This document shows positions 28,184 to 36,510 of a DNA stretch of 64,000 bases, piece after piece. The stretch's first letter is position 1; every line of letters starts with the position of its first letter. The position numbers and the translations under genes were made by a program. Origin of the DNA: Candidatus Symbiopectobacterium sp. NZEC151 (GTDB lineage: Bacteria; Pseudomonadota; Gammaproteobacteria; Enterobacterales; Enterobacteriaceae); assembly GCF_025962655.1 (NCBI RefSeq), contig NZ_JAGFPE010000009.1, positions 124,001-188,000 of the forward strand. Direction: 5' to 3'. A model generated the notes under the pieces. It made no database searches, was not told where the DNA came from, and saw only the letters and a list, made by a program, of their open reading frames with translations.

Positions 28184-29733
28184 CGTATTGCATAGGAATT
28201 GATGTTGGCGGGACACATGTTGACGCTGTCTTATTAGATTCGAGAGGCGAAATTCTTGCCAAGACTAAGCAGATAACGACATCTAATGTCATGTACGCTG
28301 TAGATAAGGCTGTTGAAGCGTTACTGGTTAATCAGTCAATTAATCGATCACTTATTAGCCGTGCCATGTTGGGCACTACGCATTGTACTAATGCTATTGT
28401 TGAGCGCAAAGGGCTAGAGGCAGTTGCCCATTTTCGGCTCGGATCACCCGCAACGTTGGCTGTTTCTCCTTTAACCGATATGCCATTGGAATTTCGGAAT
28501 AACATTGAAGTTTATTGGTTTTCTGTTCCGGGTGGATATCATTATGATGGCCAGCAATTTGCTGAGTTAGACGAAAAAATCCTGCGAGAGCAGCTTTATT
28601 CAATCAAGGGGGTAGTAAAAGCAGTATCGGTCTGTGGCTTATTCTCCCCAGTAATAGACAAACAAGAGCGGAGGGTCGAGTCTTTGGTAAAGGGAATTCT
28701 GGGGGCTTCAATTCCGGTTTCTTTGTCGTCTCAAATTGGCACTATTGGTTTGCTGGAACGAGAGAATGCAACCATCCTTAATGCAGCATTATGTAATGTT
28801 GCAAGTAGTATCACGGATGGATTTGAAAAAACGCTAACTCGGCATCACATCAAGGCTGAACTCTATTTTGGGCAAAATGATGGTACATTAATGTCACTTA
28901 GCCAGGCCAGGCTATTTCCCATTTTGACGATTGCTTCAGGCCCAACGAACAGTATATTCGGTGCAGCCAAGCTGGCAGATTTACAAGAGGCAATAGTGGT
29001 AGATGTTGGTGGAACGACAACCGATGTTGGCGTCTTGAAGGGAGGTTTCCCCCGTCAATCATGTTTATCGGCAGAGATTGGTGGCGTGAGAACTAATTTT
29101 CGTATGCCAGATATTACTTCTATTGGTCTTGGTGGAGGTTCAATTGTAAAAATAGAATCTGGCAATGTTATTAAAATTGGCCCCGAGAGTGTTGGTTATG
29201 AACTACCTGATAAAGCACTTGTTTTTGGCGGTAATATTCTGACTGTTACCGATATAGCAGTGGCTATGGGATGGGCAACTATCGGAGATATCAACAAAAT
29301 TTCGCATCTTTGCCCTGAACAAGTGGCAAAAATTGCTGGCTGCTATGTCTCTATGTTAGAGAAAATCCTGGAGAAAATGAATAATACTGCCAATGCGTTA
29401 CCCGTTATTCTTGTGGGAGGAGGTGCTGAGGTTTTGCCAATGCAATTAAAGGGCGCGTCAAAAGTTATAAAACCACAACATTCTGGTGTCGCTAATGCGA
29501 TTGGTGTTGCAACAGCTCAGGTTAGCGGTAGCGTTGATATGATAGTTTCTACTGAAAATAAAAAATTAGACGATTATTTAGAAAAAGCGGAGAATATGGC
29601 GACCAAAGAGGCAATAAAAAATGGGGCCATGCCTGATTCAATTAGAATTGTTGAGCTTGAATCCTTACCACTTGGCTATATGTCAGGCAATACAATAAGG
29701 ATAAAAGCCAAGGCAGTAGGAACATTAAAGTAA
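28180..29733 (+). CDS. Hydantoinase/oxoprolinase family protein (HyuA-like)
   Basis: 517-aa protein of the acetate kinase-like ATPase fold. The phosphate 1 motif is GIDVGGTHVDAVLLD, the N-terminal substrate half has GTTHCTNAIVERKG, and phosphate 2 is VVDVGGTTTDVGVL followed by GLGGGSI. It is shorter than classical HyuA (about 690 aa), and no HyuB gene is present, so it belongs to the short class that pairs with DUF917. Probably acts on a ring amide bond using ATP; substrate unknown. Starts at an ATGA overlap with the DUF917 gene and ends 6 bp before the convergent regulator. Confidence 0.87.
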   Translation: MTYCIGIDVGGTHVDAVLLDSRGEILAKTKQITTSNVMYAVDKAVEALLVNQSINRSLISRAMLGTTHCTNAIVERKGLEAVAHFRLGSPATLAVSPLTDMPLEFRNNIEVYWFSVPGGYHYDGQQFAELDEKILREQLYSIKGVVKAVSVCGLFSPVIDKQERRVESLVKGILGASIPVSLSSQIGTIGLLERENATILNAALCNVASSITDGFEKTLTRHHIKAELYFGQNDGTLMSLSQARLFPILTIASGPTNSIFGAAKLADLQEAIVVDVGGTTTDVGVLKGGFPRQSCLSAEIGGVRTNFRMPDITSIGLGGGSIVKIESGNVIKIGPESVGYELPDKALVFGGNILTVTDIAVAMGWATIGDINKISHLCPEQVAKIAGCYVSMLEKILEKMNNTANALPVILVGGGAEVLPMQLKGASKVIKPQHSGVANAIGVATAQVSGSVDMIVSTENKKLDDYLEKAENMATKEAIKNGAMPDSIRIVELESLPLGYMSGNTIRIKAKAVGTLK

Positions 29734-29739
29734 TGTATT

Positions 29740-30495
29740 TCATACCCGACAAGGTAGGCAAACAGAAGACAGCATATCCAACACTGTACTTTCTTGCTTT
29801 AGTATTTTTTGCGGAAGATAGCGATCAAGGTTATTTTTCTGACAATAATTAATAAATTCATAAGATGAATGAACCCCCGCTTTTTCATATATTATTTGTA
29901 TCTTATTTTCTATTGTTTTGGGTGTTAGCGATAGAAAGCGAGCAATAAGTTTACTACTCATTCTCTGTAAGAGGCAAAAAATAATATCAAGCTCTCCTGT
30001 AGTGAAAATCGGATCTGGTGAGTAAAATAGAAAATAACCTGGCTCAGCGTTAAATATGAGCTTCCCCGGCAATGATGAATTTTCTACTGGCCGGGCATGA
30101 AATATAGTCCCTACACATTCTGTATTTTTCTTATCATAAAGAGGATATTTATCAAAATAATAGGGCAGCATTATTTGATCTTTCCCATAGGGATGAATTT
30201 CGATAGAACAGAGTCGATCTTTCTTTTCTATAGTTTGACGATCATGCTGTTGAAAATGAGAAGCAAAATCAGCTATAGGCGACGGCAATTCATTGTCAAG
30301 TAGCCCAATAATTGAAAAAGTGTCAGGATTGATGTTTAGAAGATCGTAATAAGCCAGGTTGCCGTAGATATAACGTGAGTTAATATCCTTGAATCCCCAA
30401 GGCTCTGCTGATGAATCCCATAAAAAGAGTAATTGAGGAGGGATTAAGGCTATTTTTTTCCTTGGATTAGCATGAGATTCCTTTAAGTCCTTCAT
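29740..30495 (-). CDS. LuxR-type regulator with PAS-like sensor domain
   Basis: 251-aa regulator convergent with the permease/DUF917/HyuA operon. The N-terminal part (about 17-130) looks like a PAS sensor: FLWDSSAEPWGFKDINSRYI, NLAYYDLLNINPDTF. The C-terminal LuxR-type helix-turn-helix (about 166-225) shows FTTGELDIIFCLLQRMSSKL and FLSLTPKTIENKIQIIYEKA. AAGGAA precedes the ATG. This resembles the PAS-LuxR solo regulators common in Photorhabdus and plant-associated enterobacteria. It probably senses a small molecule and controls the adjacent operon. AT-rich like its neighbours. Confidence 0.82.
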   Translation of the reverse strand: MKDLKESHANPRKKIALIPPQLLFLWDSSAEPWGFKDINSRYIYGNLAYYDLLNINPDTFSIIGLLDNELPSPIADFASHFQQHDRQTIEKKDRLCSIEIHPYGKDQIMLPYYFDKYPLYDKKNTECVGTIFHARPVENSSLPGKLIFNAEPGYFLFYSPDPIFTTGELDIIFCLLQRMSSKLIARFLSLTPKTIENKIQIIYEKAGVHSSYEFINYCQKNNLDRYLPQKILKQESTVLDMLSSVCLPCRV

Positions 30496-31285
30496 AGTAA
30501 AGTTCCTTTTTAATCCAATTGATTTATCTATTCGTTAGGTATCGTCCCTGATGACTTTTAAGAATATTCACCTGATAACATTTCGGAACATTAAGGTTTA
30601 TTAAATATCTTGTCAAGCATAATGCTATAGTTTTTCAATATAAATAGGTAGCCATTAAGAGAATATTGACTTTGTTTTTGACTTGCTTTGCAATTAATTA
30701 TTTTCTCTGGGAAGAGCGTATAGACCTGTTGGTATCATTGATCCAATAACAGATGTCAGGAGAGAAGATGTTTATTTACCGTGTGGATAGCGGGTAAAGC
30801 GTTGAATCTGTGAAAAATAAACAATCCATCAAGTTCTGAACGTACCGAAGAAAAGAGAAAACGGGTGCATAGGGTAATGACTACGATTTTTCGAAAAACG
30901 TAATACAGAGCTAACATGCTGTTATTATTTCGCTTTATTACTTTATTACTTTATTACTTTATTACTTTATTACTTTATTACTTTATTACTTTATTACTTT
31001 ATTACTTTATTAAAACCTATAATTATCTTATATAAAAACATAAAAGACAAGGGTAGATTTTACACTGATCCTTCATGGATTAGTTAACTATATTAGCCTC
31101 ATTCACGGCAACGATGTTCAGTAACACCAGGGAATCTAGTAATAATAGGTTATAAGCCAGCGGCTGGTAGTAAGTACATTCACACCAAGGAAAAAGTGCT
31201 AGCCGCCGTTGCTTATACCACACTAATAAAGAAGATGGTCGTTCTTATGCTCCGCAGAAGCATCATTACCGCCTGTGCATTTGCG
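30496..31285. other. Long AT-rich gene-free tract
   Basis: 790 bp between the LuxR-type regulator and mtnK with no ORF I would call. It must contain the regulator promoter. At 30933-31012 lies a perfect octanucleotide tandem array. The part 31081-31285 is less AT-rich and may be a decayed gene remnant, but no frame is long enough to identify it. Confidence 0.55.
30933..31012. repeat. Ten perfect copies of an 8-bp repeat
   Basis: CTTTATTA is repeated ten times without a mismatch. It lies about 440 bp upstream of the LuxR-type regulator start and outside any ORF. Such short perfect arrays change copy number by slippage. Confidence 0.95.
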
Positions 31286-32488
31286 TTACGCGCCGCTCTG
31301 CCGCACCCGCGCCAATAGCGCAGCGACATCAGGAATATCACCCGCAGTCAGAATCAACGTTTTACCCAATTCAACGGCGTGACGCTGGCAGGCATGTCGC
31401 GCCTGCGGCTCCGCGATGTTTGCCAAATCGGCAACGTGCGAGAAACCTATCGCGCGCCGAATCAACTCCGTACCGGCGTAACCGAGGGTGTCCTGCCACA
31501 CGTGTTTAAGGAACTGCTCTGCGTACCCTGATTCTGCCAGCGCCGGATCGCGACCATGTTCGTCAACCAATGCGCTAAAGCGCACAGAGAAGGCGTGCCA
31601 CAGCGCCGTGATATCCTGTAAACGGTTGTCGCGCGCGGCGGCGGCTTCTCGAGGGGCCAGCAGCCCAGGCAGGCCACAGAAATTCAGTAACAGATTACCC
31701 AACACGGTTCCGATATCAAACCCGATGGGCCCATAGAAACCGAATTCCGCATCAATCACTTTCAGCGTCGTCGGCCCTACAAAAATAGAACCACTGTGAA
31801 TATCCCCGTGTAACAGTGCCTCTGCGTTGGCCAGAAAACGGTGCTTGAGCGCCGCCACGGCGCGCTTCAGTGCGGCATCACGCCACAGCGCTTCCACCGT
31901 TGGGCGCAACTCGGCATCAAAGCGGTTACGTTCATGGTCACGATAGGGATCGGTAAAGAACAGATCTTCGGTAATCTGGCACAGTTCAGGGTTGATAAAG
32001 CGTGCCACCGCCGCTTTTTTCTCATGCGGATGCTGATAAAAATCAGAGGTGTGGAACAGCGTCTGCGCCAGATACTCCCCCACCTGCGCCACCGCATGCG
32101 GATAGGCCTGTCCATCCACCAGCTCGCGCCGCCAGATGTGCAGATGGGAAAGATCCTCCTGCACCATCACCGCTAACTCAGCATCATGATACAGCACCTT
32201 GACCGTGTGCTGCGGGCAATATTGCGCATGTACCAACAGGGTTTCCGCTTCAATACGCGCCCTGTCGAGGGTTAACGGCCAGGACTCCCCAACGCAACGC
32301 ACATAGGGCAACGCCTGTTTGACAATGACGCGGCTCACGCCCTGCGTATCGCGGATTTTAAACACCAGATTGAGGTTGCCATCGCCAATCTCATCGGCAG
32401 TCACCAGCGCCTGCGGGTCCGGCACGGCACCAAATTGACGGGCATATTCAACGGCATCTGCCGCGCTAAAGGTACGATACAGGGACAT
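31286..32488 (-). CDS. mtnK: Methylthioribose kinase
   Basis: Phosphorylates 5-methylthioribose to the 1-phosphate in methionine salvage. The start at 32488 ([20 protein letters not shown]) has an AGAGGTGG ribosome binding site and gives 400 aa, the family length. Kinase motifs: [43 protein letters not shown] (catalytic loop) and [18 protein letters not shown]. Divergent from mtnA over a shared control region with MetJ-like boxes. Confidence 0.96.
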   Translation of the reverse strand: MSLYRTFSAADAVEYARQFGAVPDPQALVTADEIGDGNLNLVFKIRDTQGVSRVIVKQALPYVRCVGESWPLTLDRARIEAETLLVHAQYCPQHTVKVLYHDAELAVMVQEDLSHLHIWRRELVDGQAYPHAVAQVGEYLAQTLFHTSDFYQHPHEKKAAVARFINPELCQITEDLFFTDPYRDHERNRFDAELRPTVEALWRDAALKRAVAALKHRFLANAEALLHGDIHSGSIFVGPTTLKVIDAEFGFYGPIGFDIGTVLGNLLLNFCGLPGLLAPREAAAARDNRLQDITALWHAFSVRFSALVDEHGRDPALAESGYAEQFLKHVWQDTLGYAGTELIRRAIGFSHVADLANIAEPQARHACQRHAVELGKTLILTAGDIPDVAALLARVRQSGA

Positions 32489-32545
32489 CACCACCTCTTC
32501 TTGTGACTCGACCATCGATTAATTCGCTATCCGCCGTCCGGTTTT

Positions 32546-32577
32546 AGACATAAAAGCGTTTGGACGTCTATACTTCT
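32546..32577. promoter_or_regulatory. MetJ operator of mtnK/mtnA
   Basis: Four adjacent 8-mers AGACATAA, AAGCGTTT, GGACGTCT, ATACTTCT match the met box AGACGTCT at 5, 5, 7 and 6 of 8 positions. They lie between the divergent genes, so MetJ with S-adenosylmethionine should repress both. Confidence 0.75.
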
Positions 32578-32637
32578 GTTTTTCATATTGGCAGAATAAG
32601 AAAATCAACGCAATACGCAACAGGAATTTAACGACCT

Positions 32638-33666
32638 ATGCAGAGCTTTAACACCCTGAGCCTTAAGGTGACGAATAATCAACTTTGGATCCTTGACCAG
32701 CAGGCTTTGCCACAGGAAACGGTGTGGCACCCCAGCCCGGATGTGGCGGCGCTGGTTGAGCATATCCGTACTCTGCGGGTGCGCGGCGCACCACTGATCG
32801 GGCTCTCTGCCAGCGTGCTGTTAGCGCTGCTGGCGGAAAATGGCATGCCAGTCACCGCGCTTGAGCAGGCATTGGAAACCCTGCGCGCCGCGCGCCCAAC
32901 CGCCGTGAATCTGATGAACAATCTGGATCGGATGAAACGGGCTTTGGCACAGTCTCAGCATGTCCCGGCACTGGTGCAGGAAGCGTTGCGTCTGATCGAG
33001 GAAGATCGCGCCCTGTGTCAACAGATTGCTCAGCACGGAGCCACATTGGTCAAACCCGGCAGCCGCCTGCTGACCCACTGCAATACCGGAGGGTTAGCTA
33101 CCGCAGGTGTCGGCACCGCCATCGGGGTGATTCACCGCGCACACCGTCAAGGTCATGTGGAACAGGTCTGGGTGGATGAAACGCGGCCCTTGTTACAAGG
33201 GGGGCGGCTGACCGCCTGGGAGTTGGGGGAATTAAACATTCCCTATCGTTTGATCTGTGATTCGATGGCTGCCACCCTGATGGCGCAAGGTCTGGTCGAT
33301 GCCGTGTGGGTCGGGGCCGATCGCATCGCCGCAAACGGTGATATTGCCAACAAAATTGGCACCTACAGCCTGGCGGTACTGGCCCATTATCATGGCATTC
33401 CGTTCTATGTCGCCGCGCCGCACACCACGCACGATGCGGCCTGCCCGGATGGCAGCGCGATCCCCATTGAGCAGCGCGCCGCCAGCGAAGTGACCGGCGT
33501 GTCGGGCAGCTTTGGCGCTTGCCAGTGGGCACCGCAAGACGCACAGGTCTATAACCCGGCTTTCGATGTCACACCCGCGTCACTGATCAGCGGTTGGGTG
33601 CTGGATAGCGGCGTAATCACGCCCGAGCAGGTGCAAGCAGGGATATTTACTCAGGCATTGCGCTAG
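32638..33666 (+). CDS. mtnA: Methylthioribose-1-phosphate isomerase
   Basis: Turns methylthioribose-1-phosphate into methylthioribulose-1-phosphate. 342 aa, normal length, eIF2B-like fold. Family blocks: [48 protein letters not shown], and [19 protein letters not shown] with the catalytic Asp. AGGAAT precedes the ATG. Followed by a hairpin shared with the convergent mtnD. Confidence 0.97.
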   Translation: MQSFNTLSLKVTNNQLWILDQQALPQETVWHPSPDVAALVEHIRTLRVRGAPLIGLSASVLLALLAENGMPVTALEQALETLRAARPTAVNLMNNLDRMKRALAQSQHVPALVQEALRLIEEDRALCQQIAQHGATLVKPGSRLLTHCNTGGLATAGVGTAIGVIHRAHRQGHVEQVWVDETRPLLQGGRLTAWELGELNIPYRLICDSMAATLMAQGLVDAVWVGADRIAANGDIANKIGTYSLAVLAHYHGIPFYVAAPHTTHDAACPDGSAIPIEQRAASEVTGVSGSFGACQWAPQDAQVYNPAFDVTPASLISGWVLDSGVITPEQVQAGIFTQALR

Positions 33667-33670
33667 TCCC

Positions 33671-33697
33671 TTTCCTCCAGCCGTTGGCTGGAGGAAA
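33671..33697. terminator. Hairpin between convergent mtnA and mtnD
   Basis: Perfect 12-bp stem TTTCCTCCAGCC / GGCTGGAGGAAA with a 3-nt loop. The stem ends in A/T runs, so it can act in both directions, though no extra T tract follows. Confidence 0.6.
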
Positions 33698-33708
33698 AAT
33701 CAACACGG

Positions 33709-34251
33709 CTATGCCAGTTTCGGATAGGCATCGGCAATGGCATCACCGGTAAAGTGTGCCACCCAACCGTCTGGATTATCGAACAGGCGAATCGCGGTAA
33801 AATGCGGCTCGGAGCCCATATCGAACCAGTGTGCGGTACCGGCGGGTACCGACAGCAGATCGTTCTTCTCACACAATATCTGGTAAATCTTGCCGTTCAG
33901 GTGCAGGCAGAACAGCCCGGCACCTTCAACGAAAAAGCGCACCTCATCTTCGCTGTGCGTATGCTCAGACAGAAACTTGGTGCGCAACGCGTCTTTCTGC
34001 GGATTGTCGGCACGCAGACTGATGACGTCCCAGCTTTGGTAGCCTTTTTCTGCCACCAGTTTATCAATTTCATGCTGATAGGCCGCCAGCACTTCTTCCG
34101 CCAATGGAGAGGCGCTCAGCGTGCGATCGGCCTGCCAGCGTTCAAAACGTACGCCAATCGCGGCAAGCGCCGTCTGGATAGCGTCCGCATCGCGGCTGTC
34201 CCATACCGGTTGGCTGGCGTCATTGTCGTTAAAAATGGTTAATGCACTCAT
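33709..34251 (-). CDS. mtnD: Acireductone dioxygenase
   Basis: Cupin metalloenzyme that splits acireductone: with iron to the methionine precursor keto-acid plus formate, with nickel to a dead-end product plus CO. 180 aa. Metal ligands are in [11 protein letters not shown] (His, His, Glu) and PAGTAHWFD (His). Last gene of mtnBCD, 11 bp after mtnC. Confidence 0.97.
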   Translation of the reverse strand: MSALTIFNDNDASQPVWDSRDADAIQTALAAIGVRFERWQADRTLSASPLAEEVLAAYQHEIDKLVAEKGYQSWDVISLRADNPQKDALRTKFLSEHTHSEDEVRFFVEGAGLFCLHLNGKIYQILCEKNDLLSVPAGTAHWFDMGSEPHFTAIRLFDNPDGWVAHFTGDAIADAYPKLA

Positions 34252-34262
34252 GGCAAGACTCC

Positions 34263-34958
34263 TTAAACGGCGCTCGTGGCCTGGGATGGGTCAATCTGGT
34301 CGAAACGCGCCACCTGACGGTGGACGCTCTCCTCGTCCGCTTCACCACGCATCAACTGACACGTTTGCCACCCCGCCTCGGCAGCTGCGTCCAGTTCCTG
34401 ATGAATGTCAGACAAAAACAGCAGTTGCTCGCCCGGCAGCCCAATCGCCTGCGCAATATGGTGGTATGAGCGCGCTTCACGCTTGGCCCCGACGCGGGTG
34501 TCAAAGTAATCGCTGAACAACGGGCGTAAGTCTCCCGCGTCACTGTAACCGAACAGCAGTTGCTGTGCTTCCACCGACCCCGATGAGTAGACGTAGAGCG
34601 CGATCCCCTGCTCGCGCCATCTGCGCAACTGCGGCGCAACGTCGTCATACACATGACCACGGAAATCACCGTTGAGATAGCCGTTGCGCCAGATAATCCC
34701 TTGCAGACGTTTTAATGCTGTCGATTTGCGGTCTTGATCCATAAATTGATGCAATGCTTCCAGCAAGGCGGCGGCGTGCGCCTGCGGCTGACCGAGTTCT
34801 TCGCGTAACAGCGCCAGCGTTTCGGCTATCTCCGGCTGAGCATCAGCCTGCGCCACCGTCTCGGCTAAACGCGCCCGCGCGTAAGGGAACAGGATGTTAT
34901 GCACAAAACGGATATCGCTGGTGGTGCCTTCAATATCCGTCACGATGGCCTTGATCAT
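34263..34958 (-). CDS. mtnC: Enolase-phosphatase E1
   Basis: HAD-family enzyme that enolises and dephosphorylates the diketone intermediate to acireductone. 231 aa. The nucleophile motif is [12 protein letters not shown], with [13 protein letters not shown] (motif II) and [16 protein letters not shown] (motif IV). Overlaps mtnB by 4 bp (ATGA), so translation is coupled. Confidence 0.97.
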   Translation of the reverse strand: MIKAIVTDIEGTTSDIRFVHNILFPYARARLAETVAQADAQPEIAETLALLREELGQPQAHAAALLEALHQFMDQDRKSTALKRLQGIIWRNGYLNGDFRGHVYDDVAPQLRRWREQGIALYVYSSGSVEAQQLLFGYSDAGDLRPLFSDYFDTRVGAKREARSYHHIAQAIGLPGEQLLFLSDIHQELDAAAEAGWQTCQLMRGEADEESVHRQVARFDQIDPSQATSAV

Positions 34959-35569
34959 TTTGCCTCCAGCAGACGTCGTTGCAGTTCACACTGGAACAGA
35001 AACTCGAGCCCTTCCAGATGACGGCGCGCCTGCGCGACATCCTCTCCCCAACAGTACAGCCCATGACCACGCACTAAAAAACCGTAGCGCAGCGCCTGGG
35101 TATCGGCGTACGCCGCCACGCGTGCTGCCAGTGCGGCAATATCCTGATCGTTGGCAAAAATGGGAATGACAACGCGGTCAAGGTGGGTATGCTGCCCTTG
35201 CAGAGATTTCTGCATTTCATACCCTTCCAGCACCAGCGCATCGCTTTTCTCTACGCGGGAGAGTACGGTCGCGTTCACAGAATGGGTATGTAACACCGCC
35301 CCTACTGACGCAAAGCGGCGATAGAGCAAGGTATGCAGGCCAGTTTCAGCCGACGGCGTGCGCCCGCTGGGAACATGGTTATCGGCAATATTCACCAGTA
35401 AAAAATCATCCTGATGCAAACTGCCTTTATCCTTGCCGGATTCAGAGATCAGGCAACGGTCTTCATCCAGACGCACCGACATATTGCCGCCGGTTGCCGG
35501 ACACCACCCTTTTTGCCCAATCCAATGACAGGCCGCGACTAACGCAGCCAGTTCTGGGTTTTCACTCAT
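34955..35569 (-). CDS. mtnB: Methylthioribulose-1-phosphate dehydratase
   Basis: Class II aldolase-fold zinc enzyme, 204 aa. Zinc ligands in [14 protein letters not shown] and [13 protein letters not shown]; the glycine-rich block [14 protein letters not shown] is typical. First gene of the mtnBCD operon, with MetJ-like boxes about 75 bp upstream. Confidence 0.97.
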   Translation of the reverse strand: MSENPELAALVAACHWIGQKGWCPATGGNMSVRLDEDRCLISESGKDKGSLHQDDFLLVNIADNHVPSGRTPSAETGLHTLLYRRFASVGAVLHTHSVNATVLSRVEKSDALVLEGYEMQKSLQGQHTHLDRVVIPIFANDQDIAALAARVAAYADTQALRYGFLVRGHGLYCWGEDVAQARRHLEGLEFLFQCELQRRLLEAK

Positions 35570-35640
35570 CGTTCATCCTGTGCAGGTGTGCTCTTCACCA
35601 CAGCGTTTCACACTGTGGTTAGTACGTTTTGTTATAGGTT

Positions 35641-35681
35641 AGACGTCAATGGAATTTAGCCGTTTAAACGTCCATGCGTCT
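35641..35681 (-). promoter_or_regulatory. MetJ operator of mtnBCD
   Basis: AGACGTCA at 35641 (7 of 8 to the met box) and three adjacent boxes at 35658-35681, AGCCGTTT, AAACGTCC, ATGCGTCT (6 of 8 each). The site lies between mtnB and the toxin gene. Confidence 0.7.
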
Positions 35682-35747
35682 TGATTGCCAAATACTAGCA
35701 TCGTGTCGGAGCGAAATGAAGAGTGACATGGAGGCGAGAAATGCAGA

Positions 35748-36077
35748 TCAACCGAGTAATTTCAGATCAATTTTTCGGTGTTTTTTCTGATCCTGATAGA
35801 AATTTTCATGAGAACTGATGCTTAAGAGATACAGTTCGAGCTTATCTTCAACCCAACTGTACCCCAGAAGTGCTTGCTGCCTATTAAGCGGAAATTTATG
35901 CACCCAGAGAAAATGCAAATCGCCTTTTTTCTGCACGCCAATCGTAGGGTCTTCGATGATTTTATCTACCTCATCTTCAACCACTTTCAACTGCGCTTCA
36001 GGCAGTTTATTCAGCGCCTTTTCGAACCGGCGACTTTGATAAACCTCAACGTCCTTATTTTTTCGTCCTTCTGGCAT
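35748..36077 (-). CDS. RelE/ParE-type toxin
   Basis: 109-aa basic protein if started at MPEGRKNKDVEVYQSRRFE, which overlaps the antitoxin gene by 23 bp as usual in such pairs. The RelE/ParE fold is suggested by RRFEKALNKLPEAQLKVVED, GVQKKGDLHFLWVHKF, ALLGYSWVEDKLELYLL and the end motif SSHENFYQDQKKH. A longer upstream start would cover half the antitoxin gene and is unlikely. Whether it cuts mRNA or poisons gyrase cannot be told. Inserted between mtnB and mtnE. Confidence 0.85.
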   Translation of the reverse strand: MPEGRKNKDVEVYQSRRFEKALNKLPEAQLKVVEDEVDKIIEDPTIGVQKKGDLHFLWVHKFPLNRQQALLGYSWVEDKLELYLLSISSHENFYQDQKKHRKIDLKLLG

Positions 36078-36282
36078 AACGCGTAACCTTATGGTTTCTG
36101 ACTTCACTTTGCGCCAGTAAGGTTTCACTGATGAAACTATAGGGCAGATCGGGATTATCTTCCGCGATGCGACCAATTTTGGCCCAGTGCTCTATCTGCT
36201 TCGGCACGCTGCGACTTGCCGCATCAGCATAAACCTTTACATCACTCACAAAGTCTTCGTCTAAACGAATGCTTGTTGCCAT
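36055..36282 (-). CDS. ParD-like antitoxin
   Basis: 75-aa protein. The N-terminus MATSIRLDEDFVSDVKVYAD is a ribbon-helix-helix DNA-binding segment, followed by the ParD-like block SVPKQIEHWAKIGRIAEDNPDLPYSF-type helix and a basic tail likely to hold the toxin. The start at 36282 has an AAAGAGGTA ribosome binding site; the in-frame start ten codons earlier lacks one. First gene of the pair, so antitoxin is made before toxin. A palindrome at 36359-36375 may be its operator. Confidence 0.84.
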   Translation of the reverse strand: MATSIRLDEDFVSDVKVYADAASRSVPKQIEHWAKIGRIAEDNPDLPYSFISETLLAQSEVRNHKVTRYARRTKK

Positions 36283-36358
36283 ATGTGCGTACCTCTTTGG
36301 AATGTGCACCACGTCGAAATATGTAGCGCTAACGCTGAATCAACGTGCTTCGATAATA

Positions 36359-36375
36359 TGCGACAATTTGTCGCA
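36359..36375. promoter_or_regulatory. Palindrome upstream of the antitoxin
   Basis: TGCGACAATTTGTCGCA is a perfect 17-bp palindrome around one central base. It lies 77 bp before the antitoxin start. Likely autoregulatory operator for the ribbon-helix-helix antitoxin. Confidence 0.5.
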
Positions 36376-36390
36376 TTGTGCAATCTTTGA

Positions 36391-36420
36391 TTGACACGAA
36401 GATAATGTCATTTTGGTAAT
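36391..36420 (+). promoter_or_regulatory. Possible mtnE promoter
   Basis: TTGACA at 36391 and GGTAAT at 36415 with 18 bp between them, about 90 bp before mtnE. The -10 is weak. No MetJ box is seen here. Confidence 0.35.
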
Positions 36421-36510
36421 ATTCTTATTCCTCATTACCTTAACGGCGAATTCCGGCATCGTGTTATATTGGCTCGTAATACAGCAGGTTTGCAGGAGTT
36501 CATTTCCACC

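Noticed and set aside
30097..30303. 68-codon plus-strand frame opposite the LuxR-type regulator
   Set aside because: No ribosome binding site and no family; it comes from AT-rich antisense sequence.
32488..32640. SAM riboswitch before the mtn genes
   Set aside because: No SAM-I type conserved stems or K-turn seen in the mtnK-mtnA region; met boxes explain the control.
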